Positions 11,132 through 23,475 of a stretch of 64,000 bases of DNA are shown one piece after another. The translations under genes and the position numbers were made by a program. This DNA comes from Apricaphanius iberus. Its lineage: Eukaryota; Chordata; Actinopteri; Cyprinodontiformes; Aphaniidae. The stretch spans positions 186,001-250,000 of the forward strand of contig JAPXFQ010000203.1 of NCBI GenBank assembly GCA_028564705.1. Direction: 5' to 3'. The first letter of the stretch is position 1. Every line of letters starts with the position of its first letter. The notes beneath the pieces were generated by a model. That model ran no database searches. It saw only the letters and a list, made by a program, of their open reading frames with translations, and was not told the origin of the DNA.

Positions 11132-13043
11132 GTGAGCGGATGAGAAAGTTGTTGTTCACGTTTTGTTTTCACAGCAGACCGTGTTTGACCGGTGCGAACT
11201 ACTTCAGCGACTCGTACTTGAAACGCAACAATGAATTGTTTGAAGCTGAGGTACTAACGTTCGGGCTTTATTGAAGTGTCGCCAGGCTGAGTTGGACTTT
11301 GTGTCGCTCCTTATCTGTGGGTGAAGTGGTCGGTGGTACCAACACAGGTTAACCTGCCGATTTAAGTACTGCAAACGGCTCACTGTAAGTTAGTTTCGAG
11401 TCTAACTAGTCAGGGTTAAGTTTAGCTTAAGCTAGGAGTCAAATAACTATTGAAGTGCACTCAAACGGCTGTGCACGGGAGTTAACCTTCAAATCAGTGT
11501 TATGTTGCACCTGAACCTTTCTGATTTCCATATAAAATGTTTTTATTTTTTTACTAGGGTTCCAACTTCACAAAATGGGACACCCTCCAACTTGTTCGTG
11601 GTTAACAAAAAGTAATATCAACGAAAGTGCAACTACTTTAACGTAACTCTTATTTTTTTAGAGAAAAAACCCTTACAAAAACTTAAAAAGAACTGATGTG
11701 AATTTAGTTTACAAGTGAATTGGGTTCATTCTCAGATTTTTAAGAAATGAAATTTGACCTGAGATTTCCCCATCCAGAAGTCTGGATAGGGATAGTAAAG
11801 CGAAAACTGAATATAGATCAAAATACACTGACCCCACTTTGTTAGCATAGTTGTAAAGCAATAGAATACACCTAGCACGCTGACATTTGGATGTTTTTGC
11901 AATAAACATTTACTTATTTATGCTTAGATTTATCAACCTCCGTGCTCTCCTGCATTTGTTTTCATCTCCTAAAATACTCTTCCAAAGAACCCGGATGCGG
12001 TATTTTGATCCATGGAAAAGGTTAACTAAATTAACATTTCATTCCATTGCGTAAATTATATTGACCAATACTTCACATCAGAAGTTTGAAAAAAAATAGA
12101 TAAGCAAAAGATGTATAATAAAAATGGGCAATTGCACAACTTTTTTATTGAGCCTACATCTCTTTATTATTTTGGAAACAAGATTTAGATCTCTCCCTTT
12201 ATATAATTTGGAATAAACCAGATTTTTCTATGTATTATTGATCTGATCTAACATGCTTTTGTTAAGTGTCCAGCCAAATACTCACCACACTTCCAAATTA
12301 GAACCCAGCTTCAGCAATTTGTTGTATTATGATTAGCACACAATGATAATAATAATAAGCAGACAGTGTTTTAAACTAACATGTCCATAACAGTGATGAA
12401 AGAATAGATGTAACATTAAGTCTGGAAATGTGTGTAATTTTTGAAAATAGATCAAGCTTTTACATGCCATTTAATAAATTTATTTATTTTAACTTAAGCA
12501 AGGGAAACCTTTAGTTGTGTAAGAGTGTTACTAAGGTTGTTCCTAACGTCTAATGTTCAATAATTTCAATAGCTCTGTTAGAAATGTTTTTGCTGTGAAC
12601 GGCATTAACTTGTTCAATACATACACATTTGTTGAACTGCTGAAAGCCAAACACAGTCTTGTTTTCAACTTATTCTTTAATTTCTCAACTTAGTCCAGCC
12701 AGAAAGAAAACTTTCAAGGAGAAGGGAAAATTGCTTAAAATTTAAGTTTTTATTTTATGCATGTTAAATCCAGGGACTGAACTAATTAAGTTTTATAAAA
12801 GAAAACGTATTCTCCTTGTTAACATGTGATTAGAACTAAAATGTCCACTTATTGGCAAAGGCCAAAACACATGCTTTGTTTTTTATTTCACCTAAATTTC
12901 ATATAGCTGTATCCTTAATATTCTAAGTCTATGAAATGCAAATTATATTGATCTAATCTACTGTTTCAGAGGTCTTGCAGACTGAAATTTTTATTTAAAT
13001 AATTATTTTTGAAATTAAGAAACTTTTTGGTTTCTTTCTTTAG
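11132..13043 (+). other. ppp1r9a-like: neurabin intron 1
   Basis: Runs from GTGAGC at 11132 to the polypyrimidine tract and acceptor TTTCTTTCTTTAG ending at 13043. It is AT-rich. I recognise no repeats or embedded genes. Confidence 0.6.
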
Positions 13044-13127
13044 ATGACTTCGCTTGAGTTGGGAGGACAGCGCTCCAGAAAATCTCTGCCGGACCCATGG
13101 CAACGGTTGCCTAAATGTGTACCGTAG
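13044..13127 (+). promoter_or_regulatory. ppp1r9a-like: upstream ORF in neurabin exon 2
   Basis: The first three bases of exon 2 are ATG. The frame runs 27 codons (MTSLELGGQRSRK...) to a TAG at 13125-13127, 68 bases before the neurabin start codon. It could reduce translation of the main ORF. This is an inference from position only. Confidence 0.5.
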
Positions 13128-13195
13128 TTCTCCATCAAAGCATTCGCAAAATCTGATTTGGTTTTAGAATAAAGCTGCAGTCATAAACAACCAAG

Positions 13196-15022
13196 ATGAT
13201 CAAAGCAGAAAACAAAGGAGGGGAGAGGAGCCTAAGAAGTGCGTCCCCTCACAGAAATGCGTACAAGTCTGACTTCCACGCCATCAAGTGCACCTTTGAC
13301 GGCCCGAAGTCGGAAGATGCGTCCAAAACGTTTGCAAACGGATCCAGTGAAAGTCGGGAGGAGTCGAGGGGAAGGCCTTTTGGAACCAGAGTGAATAAGA
13401 TCAAGAACATATTCCTGCAAATGGATGGACAGCAACAGGAGTCTCAAGATGGGAAACCAGCTCCAAAGTCTGACGCTCCCCATGGTTCCCCAACAAAGCT
13501 GCAGTTTCCAGCCAACAGAGCTCATTTAAACAGCGCTTCAAGCCCCGAATCCCACAATTTGGATAAAACAGCCAAGGGGGAAGACGTTGAGATCGACAAA
13601 GTGGCTCTGGCGGAGAAGTTTTCTGTAACCAGAAAACTCTTCGAAAGAGGCATGAAAGAGCCGCCGACAGCAGAAAAACAGTGCCCAAGTAGAGTAGTCA
13701 ATCGTTTGTCCCTCGGAAGCTCCACTGATGAAGAGAAAAACCCAAGGAGAGCGTCGGGATGCAAAGAGAGTGCTGGCAAATCAGTGCAAACTCCCACATC
13801 GGCAGCTAGGAGTTGCTCAGATGAGACGGCCGACGGTGACAAAAGGCATGTGTCTAGAGTGTCGCTGAATGCAGGGCCTTTGTCAAAAAGGTTAGAAAAT
13901 TACATAGCTGAGAGCGACTCTGACAACAACAGCACATCTGGTGGGAAAGAAGGAGTGGCATCATCTAAACAACACAGTACCGCTGAACACATTCAGCCCA
14001 CCGTTGTGTCCCTGGACGGCTTACCCAAACCTACTTCTCCTGCCAAAGAAGCCGCAGACTCTCCGTTTGTCAATGACGTCCGCATCAAAAATAAAGACAA
14101 CAGATCTGGATCTCGGGGATCAAATTTTGGGAATAAGCCAACATCACCCACTAGTGGTGCCATGTCTTCAGCAAAACCTCGCTCGTCGGAGCAAACGACC
14201 TCAGCCGGCCATAGCTACAAGTTCCCCTCATCGTCTGGTGATAGATTTAGTAGGACATCTGTTGGTGACGGCGGTAAACCGTCTAGTCCGCCCCCAAGGG
14301 ATGAGAAACAGCCTTCGCCGTCAGCTGGCGGATTTCTGAACGCGGAGCGCGATAAACACCCAGGAAAACCCAAGAGTGACGATGGCCCAGCTCTTAGTCC
14401 TACAGGGTCTAAACCTCAAAGCCAGGCTTCATCAGCTGACTCCAGAGGGGTGAGCACAGTGCGGGCCGAACTGGTGGTGGTACAGAACGAGTCCTCTGAT
14501 AGCGAGGAAGGGGACGAGGAAACAGAAGACGACGTGTTTGAGAGGCAGGAAGAGCTACAAAGAAGCGTTCCATCAGGAAGAAACCTCAACCCTCCTCATC
14601 AGATCTCGTCACGGGAGAATCCGGAAGAAGCACAAAGAGGGACAGATGGTGTAGATGAACGTGGGGACAAGAGACTGGCTTTAGAGAAACAGGAGGAAGA
14701 CTCAAACTTAGCTTTGAGTCAGGATGACAACGGCACTAATGAAGAGGAAGAAGCAGCTGAGGAGGAGGAGGAGGATTCACTAGAGAAGCAGGTGGATGAG
14801 AACATTCTGGATGGAGTCTCTCCAGGGGTGTATGGTATAGAGAATGCAGCTTTTGTGGATGATAGAGATCTAGACCAGGTCATCAGGGAGGAGGAGGAGG
14901 AAGATGAGGAGGAGGATCAAGACTACGGGGATTATGACGACTGTTATGAACTCCCTGGTCTCTCAGACGAGGAGGAAACTCCTCAAAAAAGGAAAATCAG
15001 GTTCTCCACGGATCCCATTTTG
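13196..15022 (+). CDS. ppp1r9a-like: neurabin exon 2: actin-binding N-terminus to PP1-docking motif
   Basis: This 1,827-nt exon encodes residues 1-609 and ends in phase 0 at TTTTG|GTAAGT. The start MIKAENKG precedes [10 protein letters not shown] and [13 protein letters not shown], blocks conserved in neurabin-1 and spinophilin actin-binding regions. RKLFERGM near residue 150 matches the family's (T/R)RK.FER block. The middle is Ser/Lys/Pro-rich and poorly conserved, then acidic with long Glu runs. The last residues contain LPGLSDEEE and the RVxF-type PP1 motif KIRF, six residues before the exon end. The open frame continues past the donor to 15085, but those 20 extra residues are intron. Opposite-strand ORFs over this exon are shadows. 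Confidence 0.96.
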
Positions 15023-18000
15023 GTAAGTGAGTTCTTTGCATCTGAAAGCACATGTTACATGTACCGTACATTACTTGCATCATAAACCGCCGTCTTGCTG
15101 ACTCGGCAGCGGTGTCTGACCCGGGTGTTCCCCGTAGACTCAGGACAAATTAGCAGACGGTGGGAATGAATGCTCCGGCCTGCTCGGCTCACGTCACACT
15201 GCAGATCTCTATCATCAGAAAAGCTCTGCGACTGGTGAGGACAGGAAAATAATGTATGGTTTGTTTAATCTTGTTGAACAGGAAGGCGGGTGGTTTGACA
15301 GCTTACCTCCTTAATCTCATGAGAGCTGAGAGAGGAGTTTGGAGTTGAGGCCAAATGTAGTAGTAACTAGATTTTTGGAAATAGTGTTGACTTTGCAAAG
15401 TTCCTGTGAAACCAGGGCTATAGCTCGCAGAAGTTGCAGTCTGGGTTTTAGTGTAAAACCTTAGACAGTATAGTACAAAATGTTAGCCACCTCTGAGTCA
15501 ATGCTCTGTGTGCATGTTTTACTCTGTTACGCCGTTTCCAAGCATGCAAGGTTTCCTTGAAGATTTTATGGAAATATTTTTAGTGGACTGGATTCCTTTG
15601 TTCAACCCTGACTGCATAGTTTGTTTTTGGAAACATCTTATGATGCGTCAAAAAAAAAAAAAAAATAGTTCAGAGTTACAGGGAATCTGTGTGCAATGCT
15701 TGTTCCGCATATCTTCTGTCTGAATTCCTGTGGCTTTCTTTTCATTTGTTGGTGCTGCAGGTTTGCATCTGTGTAGTCTGTCCGGAAAAGTTGTCCGTCT
15801 TCTCAGTAGGCTGTGAATAATATGGCATCTTTTGTGAAACACCCAAGCTCTACCTCTCTACTTCAGTGTTAAAGGTTGGACCAAAATACTGAATTTCAGA
15901 ATCAGTTTTTGTAGAACTTCAGTCCCAAAGAACTACTTGGATGCAATATTTGGTAGCTGGTTACATTTTAAGAGCCAGATGTCACGCTCTACAGCCTGAT
16001 GAATATTTGGCCAGTTGAATAGACTCCCTGGTTTTGATTTCCAAACGCTAAAGCTTCACTGATAGAAAATTTGTAATAAGTTAAATTGAAAGTTCAGAAC
16101 TGAGGAGCTACGACTTAATTGCAACAAATTTTATATTGACAAATAATAATAAAAAAATACTTAAATTGGATGTTTTTTTTTCCACTATTGTGCATCCTCA
16201 AGCTACTGGTTGTATTTCTGCACCACAACTGTTTTGAGGATTTCTCAGTAGCTAAAAATAGTAACGTCACAATGCATTCTGGGAGGTAGCCCCAGCTTAG
16301 ACAAACAAGAGCACGTTTTGTATGGGTATGGGTCCGAGTTGCTCTGATTGTCACAAAGTTGTAGCTTCAACGCGAATGAACTAAGCACTGCTGTTAAGGG
16401 TTTCTACAATCACACTCTAGATACCCAGATCAGTTGTCAGAGAAAGTTATGAGAAACAAATCCTGAAATAATTAGAATAGAAAAGGCCATAACTAAAGTA
16501 TAAAATATAATAACTCTTGACAACAAGGTACAAAAAACACAAACTACATATATTTTATATTTATAGGGCGAATGTGGCCCAGGGGGTTCGGAGGTTGTCC
16601 TGCAACCAGAGAGTTGCCGGTTCGAGCCCCAGAGCCCCCAGATCCATCTGTCTCAGTTGTTGTGTCCTTGGGCAAGACAATTCACCTACCGATGGGCCGA
16701 TATGGCAGCCTCAGTCTACTGGCTACAATTGTAGCTTGCTTCCATCAGTGTGTGAATGTTAGAGTGAATGAATAATGGAATTTGTAAAGCGTGTTTGAGT
16801 GTTCAAAAAAGCGCTATATAAGTTGGATGCATTATTATTATTATTATTATTATTATTAGATGTCAGATGAACCTTTTGCGACTTATTTTTACTCACAGTG
16901 GAATTAGTCAATTTGTGAGCCAGCCGCTGTCAGACGTTTCCATGGTAACGTGTGTAACAGGTGTTGTTCGGCTAATGAGTCCTTTGTTTTTCAGGTCATA
17001 CCATTTGCCACCATCCTCTCCAGGATAATTATATATAATTGCGTTTTCATTGCCATTCATCTCCGCACCTTTTCAGTATCGTCTCGTTGTAACACATTTT
17101 TACTTTGACGGTGACATTTGAGCCAGTTGGATCATTACCAAGGTTGTCATCGAGAAAAGCCCCTTCTATGCCTTTTTCTGTCATAAAAAAATCTCAGTTT
17201 AATATTAGCTGATTTTGTGAGATGCATTTAGATTTTACATAAAATTTTTTGACTCCACGTTGATGTCCAATCGGTCGGTGTGTGTTTTAAATTGATAAAC
17301 ATGGTTTGTTTGTCTAGCATTTGAACCCAGCAGAAAAACGTGCGCTGCTAAATTGACTTCAACTGTAAAGTTGCCTATTTGGGTTGGGTTTTTATACGAA
17401 TCATGTGGCATTCACTGCAGCTCTTGTTTTAAACGGTAGGTGGCGCTGCAGATAAAGGCTGCCTGTGTTTAACAACAACACAATAAAAGAAGAGTTTGTG
17501 GAGGATTTATATATATTTGTAAGCGCAAAGTTTGGACTTATAAGCATAGCTTTTTAGCCCTTTTTACAATCCCATCTATAATTATTCTGTCTGTTTATCT
17601 TCAACCATTACTTTGCTGATCTGGTTTTGGTAGCACCACTCTTGCTCCATTGTGACTGTTACAGAAACGGTGTGTGCGGGACCGATGGAAACATCAGAAC
17701 TCGCTTCCTACACAGTCAGTGCGCTCTGGTTCTGGGATGCCACTTTTTTTTTAAGACGAAAATTATGTGTATAAACCAGGTGTAGGACCTCAAGGCTTTT
17801 GTAGTTGGATCTTATTCAAGTTCTGCTCAGCAAAAAGTGGATATTTTTATAAGTCTTAACAGATGATTATGGTTTTAAGTGTGACAATGTTAAATCTAAA
17901 ACAGTGGATCTTTATTTCAAATAAGACACTGTTATGTAAGCATCATTTCTTGGTTACCCAAGGTTAAATTAAGGCAAGGAAGAAAAACAGTTTAGTGGAG

Positions 18001-21000
18001 CACACTGACTGTAGTCACATTATGTGGAATGGAGTTGACCTCAGTCGCACTGTTATGTCCCCATAAAGTCTTTATAATGGATCTGATAACATGCATGACT
18101 GCTTTGCAGAAGATTATTGGGAGTTTAAAGAAGGCGTGTTTGTTCTACTAAAAGAGAAAACATAAGAAATGCCTCTGGCTTTTTGGACATGCATATGATA
18201 AAAGTTTTAGATGGATAAAAAAACATTATGTTTAAATATGCACCATAATGTGATTATTATTGATCAGCTTTTGTATTCCAGATTTAATAGTTTGTCCGTC
18301 CTGTTGTTAAAATGAAAATAACTACTTGGTAAATTTTAGATTATGTCTGAATATTTTTGAGTGTGATACAAATAAAGAGTTTCTATATATTTTTCTGTTG
18401 TTGATACTCTATCACTACAGTATATAACTAACATTTGTCTAAAACGGAACAATATACTCCCTTGCTTTCCAACACAGTTTTCCATGTTTATCCTGGCCTT
18501 CAAAATGTGTTGTTATCTAAGGGTGTGGACCCCTCCTCCCATTTTCCATCCCAACCATCAGGGGGTCCTGGGAGAGGGGACCAGAAGCTGACCCAGAGTG
18601 AAGACACAAACGCTGTTTTTTGTGACTAGAATTTTAGCCGGGACATTCAAAAACCTGTCTATACAGTCTCCCATCAGTGCAACAAGCCAAGCAGTCACCT
18701 TTTTTCTTCAATTTCATTTCTAAAGCTGCGTGTTACGGGTGTGCCATCTTAGGTCCTCCTAATTTGAATAGAATTTTCATTTGGGTGCTACTATTCGATT
18801 ATGAAACAATTTTTGTTTCATACTTGTTGACCTGTTTAGGGTTTTTTCTTTTTTTTTTCTCCCATGGTTACTTTTTACTTTTATATCAATTCAGTTTCCA
18901 TTAATTGAAGTATTTGTCTTTTATTGATCTGAAACCACCAATAAAACCAAGACAAGTCCTAAATTATTTTTCATAATCATATCAAGTTCATATTTCCAAT
19001 GAATGCTAAAGAAACTGTTTGGGCTGCCACAAAAGATTATTTTGATAATCATTTTAATCATCTATTAATTTTATCGATTAGTCGACTAATCGGATCATCC
19101 ACAAATTGTTTCTCAGCAGCTGCTCAAATATATACATCATTAAGTTCCAGCTGGAAGTGTTTTACTCTAAGTATTATGTGCTATCTAAAATACTGACTAA
19201 TTATAAATGTTACAGCAGACGCATGACTTGCTGAGGGAAATAAAATCACAATCTCTACTGTTAATGTTACAGATATCAATAAAAGGAATTAATACAAATT
19301 TCCATTAAATAAACTCACTTTTTTCATCCTTTTATTAGTTTTTGCATCCATGAGACCAACTGGGATTTGGGATGCTGCCATAAACAGAAATAAATGAGCC
19401 AGCTATGCGCACTCCTCTACAATTGTCGCAACCGTACACCAATGCTTTGATTTCTTGTAGACAGCAGCAGCACTACGCTGTCTGCTTTAAACGGGTCAGA
19501 ACCAGCCATCATCCAGCTGCTGGGGACATGAGAGAAAAGCTTCGATAAATATAAAAACCAGGACATTTATATCGATCTATGAATGCCCCAAACTGAACAT
19601 GCAAAGCCGACTTGTTAAAAGAGGCTGTCCAGTCAGCTTACTGTTGGTGTTAACGTTAGCAGCTAATGCGCTAATTAGCTTAGCGCGGCAACTGTCCCTC
19701 TTTGTAGTCAGCCGCACCAGGGTTCCTGTTGAGATGCTGGAGCATCGCCGTCGTCCTGCCACGGTAAGCAGGTTCTAACTTGTGGATTTTGGATTACACA
19801 TGCTTCCGTACAATTTTTATAAAACGTTCTTAAACATTAGCGCTCTGTTGTCTGCTCGCTAGGGCTGAACGATTTTGGAAAATAATCTAATTACGTTTTT
19901 TTTTTTTCTTCAATATCGCGATTGCGATTTAATGTGCAATTATTTTTGTGGGGCTTTTGTCATGCATTTTTTAATTAATGCAATCAAAAATACTGTGTAT
20001 TATAAACAGATTTTTATACATAATTTATTTATTCCATAAGATCATTTACTTATTTTAAGACAAAGGCAAATATTAACAACTTTATCTACTTTTAATCATC
20101 ACACTCGATGGTCATCGGTGTCGTTCTGCAATCAAGGTTTTCTTCCTTTTGATCCCAGCCAATAATTCCCTCCGGCTGCAATTTTTTCCTCCGTGTGGTT
20201 ATCCAGGAAGTAGGATGCTTGAAGGAACAAGCTCTGATTTTTAATTCTCCATCGATCTCTGGTATGTCTCCGTAGAGCGGTTTGATCTCAGGTCAGTTGT
20301 TTACATATAAATACTCAGCTGTTTTCGGTGCAGCTTTAACTTTCTGTCTGCATTTTTTATACAGTGCAGGTAAAATGTGGCTAAAATGTGTTCGTGAGAT
20401 TGAATCCTAGCTTATTCGTCATGGTTAACAAAGCAAACCCTTGGCTATAAAACCCGTTATAGCACGAATGATTTCAGTGTGCCGTTTTTTTATGTTCGTA
20501 AGGAGCGATTCTTTCAAACAGCTCGGTCAGCGATCCCCGTCGCCTCAAAGTTTGTTTACTGAAAATTTAAACACTGGTGGCGGTCAGGTTAGCCGTGCAA
20601 CTCTCATATATGGTGGTGTGATGTTTTTAGGTGTTGATAAAGGTTTGTACTGTAGCCTACCTCGTGAGGCAGCAACAATACAAAGACGGGTTCTGCATTA
20701 CCTGGCGTTGCGCAGCATCAACGTTTTCATAGCAGATATAATATCTCACAACTGATGTACTGTTCCTCTTTGGTACTATTGTGTAGTTTTGGATTCTGTT
20801 AAGCTTTAGGTCATTTTATAACGGGTTAAAGTGCAGCGTTTCCTTCTCTCCCTGCGTTGTTTGCAAGTCACGTGACTTTAGCAGATATGTTTACATCAAG
20901 TCAAATCGCAGCCTTTGCGATTAGGAAATCGCATTTTACCAAAATCGCGATTTAATTGCATATGCAATTAATCGTTCAGCCCTACTGCTCGCCATGACAG

Positions 21001-23439
21001 TTCAGGCTTTTCCGGTGTTATGCCAGAACTGATTCAGATTCCCACTGCTGCCCATGTGCATCAGGGGCAGAGACTACTTACTTAACAAAGACTTTCGATT
21101 TGAACCTATTTAAAGTGTTCCTGCTCTACATGGTTAGAAAGAATAATTAAATAACCTTCAGATTGTCTCTTACACGTTAGTCATTACTGAATTTACTTTA
21201 AAATCTAAATAAAATTATTTCTCTTCTAATTAAAAAATAAACATATAACAATAATATCTTAATTTTATGCCATAAAGAACAAAAATTACACAAAATCAGA
21301 AATTTTGATAAAATAAGTACTTTTTTCTATTTAAAGTAATACAAATGAGCATTTCACCAAATAGATTTGTGTATCGATTCAAATTTCAGGAATCGATTAA
21401 ATGGCGATTCTCAAGAGTTAGAATTGATTGTCACGATACGATATGGGTCAGTGCTATTAAAAATTTTTTTTGAGCTGTTACCTTAATTACAACGCAACGC
21501 AACACTGGATGTAATTACAGTTCACCATGGGAACAGTATTAACCCTTTCAGACCTAAGCCTTAAAATGCCCATCTGGACTTTCCCCTCACATTTTAGCAG
21601 TAAAAAGCGGAAACGATGTTAAATTATAAATTTATGCTCCAGTCTTTGTAGTTTTTTTCTCTATGTTAATTTATTACATGAACTCTAACTTTGCACAGCC
21701 TTTTCATTGTTTTTGGGTCAGTGTGACTAATGGGATGATTGACACCTGTCCTACACAAACAAATCTGCCAGCTACGAGCACAGTGCACTCCGCCAATCAT
21801 TAGTCGGGACCAGGCCAGTATGAAGGAAATTTCCTTTGTGGTTCAGCCGTAAAGCAATACTTGAGCTTCCCTAAGCTGCAGCGTAAGGAGGATGTGCCGG
21901 GCAGTATGTGAAAAGTAGACCTGTCCAGGGAAAAGAGAACTTTGCTGCTTAACTTAATACACAACAACATAGATGCAATATTATTTGCTGTATTTTGTAC
22001 ATTTTGCATTGCTTGGCTGAATCACTAGCAGTAGCCATACTGTTTCCCCCGGTCCATCCCCTAAAAAAATCTGGGCAGCAGGCCCAACATGAATGTTTTT
22101 CTCATTTATTATGAAAACTTTTGAATTGCTATTGGTTTTGGCACGTTTCATATCGCAACCAATCGATTTATGGATAAGATGCGAGGCATTCAGTGTCAGC
22201 ATACCTACATTATATTTGGTCAGTTGGATGGTCTCAAATTGTGCTTGGTAAACACCTTATGTGTGGTTTTGGTGACAGAGATGCTAAAGCTCATAGAAAA
22301 TGGTGGAGAACTCTTAGTCATGGAAAATTAAGGAAGTAGCCTGATGAGGGCACAGATGACTTTAAAACCTTTGTCTCTTCAAAGTTTGCACGTAAATCTA
22401 AAATCTTAGGCTCATTTTGCTTTTGCAGTTTTTGGAGGGAGTAGAACTATGCTTAACAAAAAAAAACAACCTTTCCTGTCGATATGGGAACAACATAGTA
22501 TTTTCATGTAATTTGTATATTATTTTTATTTTAAATAAATAGAAATTTACATTAGTATGTCAATACCGGATCTAAATGGTTTAAGAAATCAAACATTTTC
22601 TTGAACAGCAGTGGTGGATGCATGACAGAGTGAGCGATTAAGTAATAAAGAGGAAGTACACAGTAATAAAGTTATGTTAAATGTTGCTCTTCATGATCTT
22701 TTTAATAGCTTAGAGAGGGAACCCAAAATCTAGTCTAGGCCTAAATATGCATCAAGTTTGAGTTCGACTGTTGGCTTGTGGGTGGAGCATTTGTCAAAGG
22801 TATCTTTCTGCTTACATCTCTACCTGTCACCTGACTAGGTAAAACTTTCCACTAACAGCACGTCTTTTCCTACATTCAACAAGACAAGTTGGCACTAGAA
22901 TTGCATCCATTGGAGCATTAGCTGATCAGGAGAGAAGAAGGGCTTTGTGCTTGTAGTTCACAAGAGAACTAGATCCCTTAGTATCCCAAGTCTTCCTGAC
23001 AGATGAGATGTTCTGAGCGGAAGAATGATCGTCTTTGTGGAGGAAAGGCGGGAGTCACTTTCAACATGCAACAGACGTATCAGGGTTAAAAAGGAAAGCT
23101 TGGATGAAGACAGCTTCAAGGACGGTTAGGCCAGAGACAGATTAACTGCCGCCAGATGCAGTAAGGGTCTGCTATTCCACATTTGCAGCAGATCCGCGAA
23201 AAGCAGAAAATATCAGCATGTTGTGAACAGGTTCGTTTTGTTAGTGACTCTGGAATTCCTGTGTCAAAAAATGTACCAGAGAGGGCCAACAAAAAAATAA
23301 TGATTAGACTTGGGTACCATATCGTTACAGAGATACGGCCTCTGATTCAGCTTTTATATTTGTTTATGTGGTAAATCTTATTCTAAAGGAATGCTTTAAT
23401 AGGCAGATAGGATGTTACTCATGTTGTTGGCATGACACC

Positions 23440-23475
<36 letters not shown>

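Noticed and set aside
10818..11159. 113-residue minus ORF over the CpG-rich region
   Set aside because: GC-rich antisense frame without domain; the strand with a splice donor and downstream gene is plus.
15023..15085. Continuation of the 629-residue open frame past exon 2
   Set aside because: A strong donor (G|GTAAGT) at 15023 and the family-conserved join to [13 protein letters not shown] at 36713 show these last 20 residues are intronic.
16566..16640. A functional tRNA gene at the SINE head
   Set aside because: Box A and B are present, but no complete cloverleaf is apparent and a SINE body with ATT tail follows.
20441..20755. 104-residue ORF inside the hAT element as a transposase
   Set aside because: No hAT dimerisation motif, BED finger or catalytic block can be recognised.
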